From: Rhynchopus euleeides | Lineage: Eukaryota; Euglenozoa; Diplonemea; Diplonemida; Diplonemidae | NCBI GenBank assembly: GCA_963210315.1 | Contig: OY723240.1 | Span: 248,001-312,000, forward strand | Direction: 5' to 3' | DNA: 64,000 nucleotides | Shown here: in pieces, positions 42,966 to 52,171 of the stretch | Layout of the letters: the number at the start of each line of letters is the position of its first letter | Position numbering within the stretch: the stretch's first letter is position 1 | Translations under genes and position numbers: made by a program | Notes under the pieces: generated by a model | What the model was told of the DNA's origin: nothing | The model's database searches: none | What the model saw: only the letters and a program-made list of their open reading frames with translations

Positions 42966-43630
42966 CAGAATTTCTCAGAATTTTCTTTTTTTTTTTTTTT
43001 TTTTTTCCGCGTATCCGTCAGGTGGACCACCGGGTGGGGAGAGATCCGGTGTGAGGCACTTGGGTCCGTCCAGGTGGGCAGGGGGAACCTGGGGGCGGGG
43101 GGCCTCAAAACCCGTCTACCAGTGCCGCTTCTAATCTCGTCGGTCTTGTCCCAACCACCACCAGCCAGCCCAGAATTTTCCAGATTTCTCAGATTTTTCA
43201 GATTTTGGCATTCTGGCCCGGATTTTTGCAGAAATATTTCGATGAGCCATTTTAGGGCTCAAAATGGGCTCAAAATTCAAAAATTCCTTTGAAAATGGGT
43301 CCAAATGTCCAAAATAGGCCCACCCCAAAAAAAATTTTGAAAAGGTCCCCCCCCACAGATTTTCCAGAATTCCGACAGAATTCTCAGAATTTTCCAGATT
43401 TTCTCAGATTTTTCAGATTTTGGCATTCTGGCCCGGATTTTTGCAGAAATATTTCGATGAGCCATTTTAGGGCTCAAAATGGGCTCAAAATTCAAAAATT
43501 CCTTTGAAAATGGGTCCAAATGGGGGTCTTCGCTCCATCCGCCAAAAAAAACCAAAAAAAACCGGAAAAAACCCGTGAAAAAGTCGGAAAAAAAGAGTGT
43601 GGGGAGTTGGGTCCAGTTTAGCAAAGTGAG
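42966..43630. repeat. AT-rich repeat block including a 22-nt T-run and two 120-bp direct copies
   Basis: T-run at about 42986-43007. Direct copies at about 43190-43309 and 43408-43528 share GGCATTCTGGCCCGGATTTT through CCTTTGAAAATGGGTCCAAA. Interspersed with GAATTCTG/CAGATTT steps and AAAAGGTCCCCCC motifs. Confidence 0.75.
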
Positions 43631-45180
43631 CTTATTTTTCGAAAATTGAAAAATTGGGGACACCAAAAGTCCCCAGAAAAATCTTCGACTTGGCCCGCAG
43701 AGTGATTTTTTTGGTGAAAAACGATTTCAACAGTTGTCCAACAGTTGCTGTACAAGACGGCACACCGTTCTCTGCGCATGGGCTGCTGCACGTGAATCAT
43801 TTGGATGTCCGAGGGGCTATCCGGAACGAGGAGGGCCACGAGCCTGAACTACCCGCCAGCAGCGATCCCGTGCCAGGGCTGGCAGGGGGCCGCGGCCCCA
43901 CCTCCCTTTTTCTGTAATTGTTTGGGAGGGTGGGCCGCCAGGGGTGGCATGGCCCTACCCTCGGCCCTACCTCCCGGGTCAGATTTTGGGGCTTTTGGGT
44001 TCGGCCTTGTGGCCGAGTTTTCATGCGCCGCAACGTATGAAAACCCAACGGCATGCTGGGGGCTTGATGGTGTTCATCGAAGCGCACCTCATCATGCCCC
44101 AAGCGAAGGACCATCCCCGCCTGGAATGTGCAACAGCACCAACCGGTGTGGGGACTAGCCTTCGAAGACTTTCAGGATGTTCACTACCGTGGCCTCCGGC
44201 GGCTGGGGGGCTGGATTCCTGATTTTTGATCCAGCAGGACGACCAAAGGCAGCAACATCCGGTGCTTCTCGAATTGGGTGAAAATGTTCTGTGGCCGTGC
44301 ATTCGATCCTGTTTGCATCATACCACGGGAAGTCGGGGCGGGGTTGGGCTGCACTTTTTTTCTCGCGAGCTCGGCCACCCTGTGCCCGACCTCTTTTTTG
44401 GTTTGCCCGACCCCCAGCGAGATCACTGGCAGCCAGACCTTGTTCAACATAAACAGCAGACAAGAGAGCAGAATGGAGTGTGGGGCAGCTGCCGTGCTCC
44501 CACACATAAACAGCGCACCTCTCGCGCTGCCTGCACGAAAGGGACGGGTAACCTGCAGGTCACCCACAGCAGCCTACTGCCTACGTTCTATACAAGATCA
44601 GCGCCGACCACACGAAAGGCTGTTCGACCTGCGGCGCAACAAGAAGCTCCGGTGGGAACAGAACTGAGCGGCAACAGGATGCAATGCAGGCCCACATCCG
44701 ATGCCCTGCGGCAAGAGCAGTCACATCGATATCTTTGACAGGGCCTGCCCACTGGTGTGTGACGGGGTGACCTGCAGATGGTGACCTGGCCCACGGCAGA
44801 ACACCTGGGTCGGGGGATGGCTGCGACTGGGCATTACCTAACTCTTCATGATGCAGGACTGCGGTCAATTGGTCCAAAAGAGCAAGTATGGCTCCCGCTC
44901 AGCTCTCACTGAAGCTGAACCAGATGCAAGTGGTGGGAGGAGGAGGGTGTCCCGGGGGAGGACACACCGGCCGGCAACCCACGAGGACTGGCCCGTCCCA
45001 GTCGACAGAAGAACAAAGCAGGAACACGGACTCACCTGAAACGACATACTGAAGTGAGGGAGGAGGAGGCGAGCACAAAAGGGCGTCGGCTACCGCACGC
45101 CCTTTGGCCGCACCGACGACGACCGAACCGGCCACCGGCCGGGAGGTGCGTGTGGCGTGGGGGGCGAAGCCCCCCACGCA
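43631..45180. other. GC-richer region with only weak coding traces
   Basis: The - strand at 44505-44155 has a frame with moderately protein-like text (DFPWYDANRIECTATEHFHP, then EATVVNILKVFEG and a stop) but no recognisable domain, start or splice context. The rest shows nothing I can name. Perhaps a decayed coding element. Confidence 0.3.
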
Positions 45181-45209
45181 AGGGGGGTCCGGGGGGCGAA
45201 GCCCCCCGG

Positions 45210-45971
45210 AAAAAAATTTGGGGTTTTTTGGCCTATTTTTGGCCATTTTCCGCTGCATTTGTTTGATTTTGGGTCGGGAAAGGTATGGCCAGGAAGTGGG
45301 AAAAATTGAGGAAAAAGTCGGAAATTTTCAGGTTTGCCCATATAAACCATGGGTCACAGATTCCGATTTTTGGGTCAGACTCCAAGTTTGACACAAGGGA
45401 AAATAGGCAAAAATTTTCACCTATTTTTGGTCACCTAAGGGGGGGGCTTCGCTCCGGGTCACTGACCCAAGCTGACCCAGATTGACCCGGAGCGAAGCCC
45501 CCCATTTTCCTAAGGTGAAAAGCCCCAGGGTGACCCAAATTGACCCAAGTTGACCCAAATTGACCCGGAGCGAAGACCCCCATGTTCGTTCCCATAGGAA
45601 AAAAATTGGGGTTTTTTGGCCTATTTTTGGCCATTTTCCGCTGCATTTGTTTGATTTTGGGTCGGGAAAGGTATGGCCAGGAAGTGGGAAAAATTGAGGA
45701 AAAAGTCGGAAATTTTCAGGTTTGCCCATATAAACCATGGGTCACAGATTCCGATTTTTGGGTCAGACTCCAAGTTTGACACAAGGGAAAATAGGCAAAA
45801 ATTTTCACCTATTTTTGGTCACCTAAGGGGGGGGCTTCGCTCCGGGTCACTGACCCAAGCTGACCCAGATTGACCCGGAGCGAAGCCCCCCATTTTCCTA
45901 AGGTGAAAAGCCCCAGGGTGACCCAAATTGACCCAAGTTGACCCAAATTGACCCGGAGCGAAGACCCCCAA
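45210..45971. repeat. Recent tandem duplication of a ~385-bp unit
   Basis: 45210-45588 and 45599-45971 are nearly identical from TTGGGGTTTTTTGGCCTATT to CCGGAGCGAAGACCCCCA. Each unit carries a palindrome GGGGGGCTTCGCTCCGGGTC ... GACCCGGAGCGAAGCCCCCC and repeated TGACCCAAATTGACCCAAG. No gene. Confidence 0.9.
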
Positions 45972-46019
45972 TGTCCAAAATAGGCCCACCCCAAAAAAAA
46001 ATTTTGAAAAGGTCCCCCC

Positions 46020-46310
46020 CCACAGATTTTCCAGAATTCTGACAGAATTTCTCAGAATTTTCCAGATTTCTCAGATTTTCCAGAATTCTGAGAAATCTGG
46101 AAAAATCTGGAAAAATCTGTCCAGAATCTGGCCAGATTTTTTCCAGAATTCTCAGATTTTTCCAGATTTCTCAGAATTTCCAGAATTCTGAAAAATCTGG
46201 AAAAATCTGTCCAGAATCTGGACAGATTTTCTCAGATTTTGAAAATTCTGAAAAATCTGGAATCCCCAGAATCTGCCAGAATCTGTGAAATTCTGGCAGA
46301 AATCTGTCAA
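46020..46310. repeat. CAGAATTCTGAGAAATCTGG low-complexity tract
   Basis: Almost the whole stretch is built from AGAATTCTG, AGATTTTTCC and CCAGAATCTG words on both strands, as at 35080-35215. It can fold back on itself extensively. Confidence 0.8.
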
Positions 46311-46601
46311 ACCATGTGCACAGAATGTTACCCACAAAACACAATAATGGTTTTCGGGATCGTGATTCCCAACGAGACCCCCATGTTAGGAGCAAGCCTG
46401 CCCGGGGGTGCCAAAATTATTTTGTAAGTTCGGCGTAGTTCGGCGGCGTACTTTTCACCGTGCGGATCCTTGCGAACACTTCACACGCCCGGCAGGCTGA
46501 TGGGGTGTTCTGCGTTCGAAGAAATTCGACTGTCGTTGCACCGTCACACCCCACACCCGTTCCCAACCCCGACACCCCCGTTACACTCCCCGGGGTGCAT
46601 C

Positions 46602-46880
46602 ATGGCCGGCAACAAGCGCAACAGTGAGCCGAGCACCCCGGTGGAGGGAGACCCGACGGGGGACGCGACCGCCAAGGAGGAGGCCGATGCGGGGGCCGTC
46701 GCCTCACCTCGGGGGTCGGCGACGAAGCGCCGGAGGGCCGAGGCCGCCGAGGCCCTCCAGGCGACGGTGGCCGCGGAATGGCAACTCCATCTGCAGGAAT
46801 CGGGGGCTCTACGAGCGAGCGAAGACGTCGTTGGATGCGCTGCGGGTGAGCGGAGTGAACGAGAGGCTGGTGCCCCCTAG
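46602..46880 (+). pseudogene. N-terminal fragment of an unrecognised basic/acidic protein
   Basis: ATG 46602 opens MAGNKRNSEPSTPVEGDPTG, an acidic Ala/Glu segment, then a nuclear-localisation-like SATKRRRAEAAEAL and AEWQLHLQESG. The protein-like text then continues in the next frame as GLYERAKTSLDALRVSGVNE, so a frame break is likely. A 150-bp repeat that also occurs at 41918 lies directly upstream, so this may be the start of a repeated mobile element whose remainder is lost. Confidence 0.4.
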
Positions 46881-46924
46881 GAAAATATGATCCTCGAGCA
46901 CAAGTTCACATGTGGGCCCCCGAC

Positions 46925-47342
46925 AAAAATACTACGAGAAACACTTGGCCTTTATGCTGTGAGTGTTGCATTGGACGCTTCCACCTGTTGAACGGGCTCC
47001 ACCTCTTGCACTTTGAAACCCCCCCCCCCCATATTTTTTTTGATTTGACAACTCCGGTTTGGTGTACCTCGATGAGCTTACCTTACCTTGTCGTCGGACA
47101 CAACATACCATCGTTGTCCCAAACCCCGTAACCCACGTGAAGTGGATCATCTGAAGTACAGAATGAGGTGGAGCAGGTGGAGCACGAAACATAAGTAAAC
47201 CATAGCAAGAGAGGCCAGCAGCAGTCCCGAGTCCATCGCGTTCCTCGTAGCATTTCCCGTACCACACAGGTGTGTTATGTGCAAAATACTACGAGAAACA
47301 CTTGGCCTCTATGCTGTGAGTGTTGCATTGGACGCTTCCACC
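46925..47342. repeat. 57-bp repeat copies flanking R1
   Basis: AAATACTACGAGAAACACTT followed by GGCCT(T/C)TATGCTGTGAGTG occurs at 46925-46985 and 47282-47342, one on each side of retrocopy R1, and once at 41511-41567. As direct repeats around an insertion they could be a long target duplication or a piece of a larger repeat. Confidence 0.7.
47034..47286 (-). mobile_element. Poly-A-tailed retrocopy R1 (SINE-like or retroposed small mRNA)
   Basis: Read on the - strand it ends in A8 (47041-47034). It starts near ATTTTGCACATAACACACC. It contains a short frame from ATG 47236: MDSGLLLASLAMVYLCFVLH plus further hydrophobic residues, a membrane-anchor-like peptide. Two more copies are at 51385-51514 (5'-truncated) and 51515-51770. 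Poly-A tails and 5' truncation are hallmarks of LINE-driven copying. Confidence 0.65.
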
Positions 47343-49290
47343 CAGGACCCTTAGGACCCAAGGACTTAGGGACGCCGCGCGAACGGTCTACTATTGAAGT
47401 GATCAGGCTCCGTCGCCCATCGTATGCATCCCTCCGATGGTAATGTACCGCTTTCTACGTTGTCACGAGCACCTTGTACGGAAAACGATCGAACCTCACT
47501 CGCTGAGGGGATCCGCCTGCCTCGGCCGTGTGCCGCCGTCGTGTGGTCAGCCTCGTGATTCTTGGTGTGCCCTATCGACAACATGCCTGTCTCTCCAGTT
47601 GCCGCACCCGGCGAGAGAGTTGATGCGTCTCAACCCGGCGAAACTAAGGGGGCAAAGGTTGCACACAGCCCCGCCTGTGCTGCAACCACCCGCTCTTGGC
47701 TGACCCCCGACGTCTGGTGCGTTTCCCACTCCGGGTATTTGAATCCTCACCCTGTACCTCTTCGGGATCCTCCATCCCCTGGGGAACCCTTCCCCTCGAG
47801 GCTTCTTCACGTCTCCGACATATTGGTGTGTGCCCACATGACCCTTCTTCCTGACATCCTCGATGTCGTTTTGCACCCCGGGCGATGCACTGAGACGGCC
47901 GTATCCAGGTAGTCAGTGGCCATGCCCAGCCCCTCAGCGTGACAGTCCTCTGGTGCGCTCCCAGCACCACCACCGCGACGCTCGTGCATATTCAGCCACC
48001 ATGACCCGGCAGCTCTCGCCTGGGGACAGGGCTCAGCGGATCGAGAAATCACAGTCTGAAACTCGCCTCCCAGCTCCTCCGCAGCAGTCTACTGTCCGGC
48101 CGTCTTAAACTCTCGCCCTTCGGGAGCCCGGCCAACACCCGGTGCTTTCCGGCGTGATCTCGATCGCTCTGTGGCTCTCTGTGTCCTCTCCGGTCTTCGC
48201 TGGCTGCGAGCGAGTTGCGGGGTGAAGCCCAACGCGCCTCTTCATGGCGCACTGGAGACGCTGCATGGAGTGCCCAGGGGTAGGTGTGAGAGGTGCCGGC
48301 CCTTCTGGGTGAAAGAGGGCGATCGCGCGCACTGTCGTCTCCTGAACTCCGCTCGAGCGGTGGACAACACGTTCCTGCGGCCCCCTTCCCACTGGGCTGA
48401 TCCCCACTGTACCTGCCCCATCGCCCGCCTCGTAGACAGCGCATCAAACGGAGGCCCTGTGGCCCCACGTGGCGTCGATTCAGTGGTAACGCCCGGACTC
48501 AGTGTGGAGGGCGTATTTCCCGGTGCGTGAGGAAATTCGAGGCCCTGGAGGTGTGGGCATGCCAGAAGGATTCTCGGAGTCGCCTTCTTAATGAGAGAGG
48601 TGAGTCCCCGCGGACCGGAGCTTGTCGCACGCTGCAGTCGCTGTTCGGGCTTGTCGAGTAGGCTGCTGGGTACTCGGGAAGACTGGCTGACTGCCCCCCA
48701 ACCTTGTGGAATGATCTCGGCCCGCTGCCATGGCTGCGGTTTCGGTGGACCCCCTCAGCGGCGGCACCGCTGACACAGGCGATGCGGACGCGTCTCTCAG
48801 TCGCTGCTTCTTTTGCTCCCCGAGCAGTGCAGCTTGGGAGAGCGTCTCGGCTGTGTTGGATACCTGATCTCTGTGTATGTCCCACGGCACCTCGCAGGTG
48901 TCCAGTCAGCAGCTCCCCTTCCCTGCATGGAACTGTGAGGTCGTACGTCTCAACACCGGGCCACAGACGCCCGGAACTCCCCCTGACCCCTGTGAATAAT
49001 GCAGGCTTGAATGTGTGTCCCCCGGCAGGGAGACTATGCTTCGACGGAGTATGCCCCGCTTGGGGCGTGTGCGGGCATCCGCTTGACGCCGGGGTGCGCG
49101 TAGTCGGCATTCGCGCAGATAAGCTGGGCACGACAGACGTGCCGGCTTCTCAGGGGCGTGTCCGGGGGCGTTGCATTGGTGCACGAAAACTGTCGCCCTC
49201 GGAAAGCTCACGTCGCGTCACCGTGCTCGAGCTGGATCTGGCAGGCTGTGTGTGACAGGCCACCCTTCCGCCTTCAGGTGCCGTCGCTCG
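47343..49290. other. GC-rich region with degenerate coding traces
   Basis: On the - strand protein-like text changes frame often. At about 47870-47550 NDIEDVRKKGHVGTHQYVGD is followed later by AVCNLCPLSFAGLRRINSL, which resembles the C2H2-like N-terminus of some LINE proteins. Around 49190-49090 another Cys/His-bearing stretch reads VHQCNAPGHAPEKPARLSC. A decayed LINE is possible, but no RT motif was found. Confidence 0.3.
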
Positions 49291-49580
49291 GGCAAAAAAA
49301 GTGTATTTCTCAATCAAGAGAGTATGCCCCTCACGATTGTGGCACGATTGTGTCTCCCCGGGTCAGGCTCGGTATTCCAGTCGAAAGCGTAAATGCCCCT
49401 CGGCACTGTGCTGGGCGGGGTTGTGTCTCGGTCAGGAGAGGAGGTGCCCCTCAGGCAAAATCCTGCGTCTCGCGGTCGGGAGTGAGTGCCCCTCGGCAGG
49501 AATGTGTCTCGGCCAGGTGTCCCTCAGGCAGGGAATGTAATGTCTCGGCCCGGTGTCCCTCGGGCATGAATGTGCGTCTT

Positions 49581-49980
49581 GGCCAGGTGCCCCTCAGGCA
49601 GGGTGCCCCGTAGGCGGAAATGTATGTCTTGACCAGGTGCCCCTCGGGCAGGGTGCCTCGTAGGCGGAAGTGTATGTCTTGGCCAGGTGCCCCTCGGGCA
49701 GGGTGCCTCGTAGGCGGAAGTGTCTGTCTTGGCCAGGTGCCCCTCGGGCAGGGTGCCTCGTAGGCGGAAGTGTATGTCTTGGCCAGGTGCCCCTCGGGCA
49801 GGGTGCCTCGTAGGCAGAGGTGTCTGTCTTGGCCAGGTGCCCCTCGGGCAGGGTGCCCCGTAGGCGGAAGTGTGTGTCTTGACCAGGTGCCCCTCGGGCA
49901 GGGTGCCTCGTAGGCGGAAATGTATGTCTTGGCCAGGTGCTCCTCAGGCAGGGTGCCCCGCAAGCGTAAGCTGTAGGTAT
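49581..49980. repeat. Minisatellite 1: eight 50-bp units
   Basis: The unit starts GGCCAGGTGCCCCTCGGGCA and continues GGGTGCCTCGTAGGCGGAAG TGTATGTCTT. Copies begin every 50 bp from 49581 to 49931 with very few substitutions. Looser related units extend from about 49440 to 50110. Confidence 0.95.
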
Positions 49981-50110
49981 GTCGTGGCCAGGTGCCCCTC
50001 AGGCAGGTAATGTCTCGGCGAGATGCCCCTCGGGCAGGAAAAATGCGTCTCGGCTAGGTGCCCCTCAGGCAGAAGTGGGTGTCTCGGTCCGATGCTCCTC
50101 GGCAAGATCG

Positions 50111-50580
50111 TGTCTCGGTCAGGAAAGTAGGAGTTGGATATCACTGACGTCACTTTGCTGCATCAGTATCGACCCATTTATCAGCACCCGACTGTTGCTC
50201 TTGGTCCCGCCTTTGTCAGCGCCTCTGTGACGGAACCTCCAGCTGAAGTATGCGTTTGGAAACCTTGAGCGCGATCAAGCGTGAAGCAGGTTTTCGGCGA
50301 GGCGCGGTGATAGTCTCGATGGCTGATGGGAATGTCCTCAATCCGCTGCGGCCACGGGCGCAGCGCTGTCCCGCTGTCACGTTCATAAGCGGCGGAGGAC
50401 CACCTTGAACACCACGGCGTCATCATCCCCATCTTTTTGCGCCCCTCCTTCGTGCTGATCCCCCCGTGCACCTCGCCGTCATTTATTAGAACCAGTGCGT
50501 GGGGGTGTTGTTGTCCTCAACCGCGGCTTCGGCCCTCTTGAGACCTGACACGAGCATGGTGTGAGGGTCGTCTTCTCGGT
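50111..50580. other. Unique stretch between the two minisatellites
   Basis: About 450 bp of non-repetitive DNA without a supported gene. It separates two arrays built on the same core word. Confidence 0.5.
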
Positions 50581-51245
50581 CGGGATTTGGTGCCCCTCGG
50601 GCAAGATTGTGTATCTCTCGGTCGGGAGAGCGGGTGCCCCTCGGGCAAAATCTTTGTCTCGGTCAGGAGAACAGGTGCCCCTCGGGCGAGATGCTGCGTC
50701 TCTCGGTCGGGAGAGTGGGTGCCCCTCGGGCATAGTTTTGTCTCGGTCAGGATAACGGGTGCCCCTCGGGCAAAACTGCGTGTCTCTCGGTCGGGAGAGT
50801 GAGTGCCCCTCGGGCAGAATATTGTCTCGGTCAGGAGAACAGGTGCCCCTCGGGCGAGATGCTGCGTCTCTCGGTCGGGAGAGTGGATGCCCCTCGGGCA
50901 GAATATTGTCTCGGTCAGGAGAACAGGTGCCCCTCGGGCAAGACTGCGTGTCTCTCGGTCGGGAGAGTGGGTGCCCCTCGGGCAAAATTTTTGTCTCGGT
51001 CAGGAGAACAGGTGCCCCTCGGGCGAGATGCTGCGTCTCTCGGTCGGGAGAGTGGGTGCCCCTCGGGCAGAATATTGTCTCGGTCAGGAGAACAGGTGCC
51101 CCTCGGGCAAAACTGCGTGTCTCTCGGTCGGGAGAGTGAGTGCCCCTCGGGCAGAATATTGTCTCGGTCAGGAAACCAGGTGCCCCTCGGGCAAGACTGC
51201 GTGTCTCTCGGTCAGGAGAGTGGGTGCCCCTCGGGCAGGGTAGAA
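50581..51245. repeat. Minisatellite 2: ~42-bp units in alternating A/B order
   Basis: Each unit contains GGTGCCCCTCGGGCA. A units carry GTCTCGGTCAGGAGAACA and B units GTCTCTCGGTCGGGAGAGTG, alternating over about 16 units. The core word is the same as in minisatellite 1, so the two arrays share an origin. All frames are open over long distances, but this is a property of the unit, not evidence of coding. Confidence 0.9.
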
Positions 51246-51384
51246 TGCTGCGTCTCTCGGACGGTCAGATCGTGTGTCCCTCAGTCAGGAGAGGAGGTCT
51301 CGGTCGCTAAAAACGCGCCCCCTCGGGCAGAGTGGTTGTGTCATCGCTGTTGTGTCACACCAATTGCCTCTCGGGCGGTGTGTC

Positions 51385-51514
51385 TTTTTTGATTTGACAA
51401 CTCCGGTTTGGTGTACCTCGATGAGCTTACCTTACCTTGTCGTCGGACACAACATATCATCGTTGTCCCAAACCCCGTAACCCACGTGAAGTGGATCATC
51501 AATGAAGTACAGAA
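51385..51514 (-). mobile_element. Retrocopy R2, 5'-truncated
   Basis: Contains only the 3' half of R1/R3, ending in its own A-run at 51385-51390. Its truncated 5' end directly abuts the A-run of R3. In the small frame it has two extra bases (CATTGATG in place of CAGATG on the - strand) relative to R1 and R3, which joins MDSGLLL... to DDPLHVGYGVWDNDG in one frame. Confidence 0.7.
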
Positions 51515-51770
51515 TTTTTTTTTTGATTTGACAACTCCGGTTTGGTGTACCTCGATGAGCTTACCTTACCTTGTCGTCGGACACAACATACCATCGTTGT
51601 CCCAAACCCCGTAACCCACGTGAAGTGGATCATCTGAAGTGCAGAATGAGGTGGAGCAGGTGGAGCACGAAACATAAGTAAACCATAGCAAGAGAGGCCA
51701 GCAGCAGTCCCGAGTCCATCGCGTTCCTCGTAGCATTTCCCGTACCACACAGGTGTGTTATGTGCAAAAT
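51515..51770 (-). mobile_element. Retrocopy R3, full length
   Basis: Nearly identical to R1 at 47034 over its whole length, with a 10-nt A-run at 51524-51515. The 5' end again reads ATTTTGCACATAACACACC. Confidence 0.7.
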
Positions 51771-52171
51771 TATTGGGGGGGGTCTGGGGACATACGACAT
51801 TTGTCGTCTGTACCCTGTGCAGACTCCAATTTTTTACATTTTTTTTGACCGTTTTTAACTTTTATAGCATTTGAAGCACAGGGACAGCATTATTTCGTTG
51901 TTTCTCTTGTCGCGGAGACACTTGTGGGGCCGGAAGCCGAAAAGACTTAGCACAAACAAAGTTGCCAAAAAAAGCCAATTTTACCGTGGACGGGGTGTTA
52001 AAGTGCCTTGGGCAGGGCTTCCGCGATGAGCCACAAAATATGCAAACGCTGCACCTGCACAAGGCCGATGCCCGCAGCTTTACTGCCGAGAGGCACGGAT
52101 CCTCACGCAAGCCCTTGTTGTACAGGTGGGAAGCGACGCCACTGGACCTGGAGGGTGCACATCCCAGTTCA
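51771..52171. other. Region 3' of the cyclase-like gene
   Basis: AT-rich then mixed DNA. A + strand frame at 51962-52186 has some protein character (LGQGFRDEPQNMQTLHLHKA) but no ATG, no domain and overlaps the end of the cyclase gene, so I do not call it. Confidence 0.4.

Noticed and set aside
49581-49980. CRISPR-like regular array
   Set aside because: Units are contiguous with no unique spacers, and the setting is eukaryotic; it is a minisatellite.
50559-51392. Overlapping open frames with repeating PLGQ/VSVRRTGAPRA text
   Set aside because: All three frames are open because the minisatellite unit has no stops; no start context, domain or splice site.
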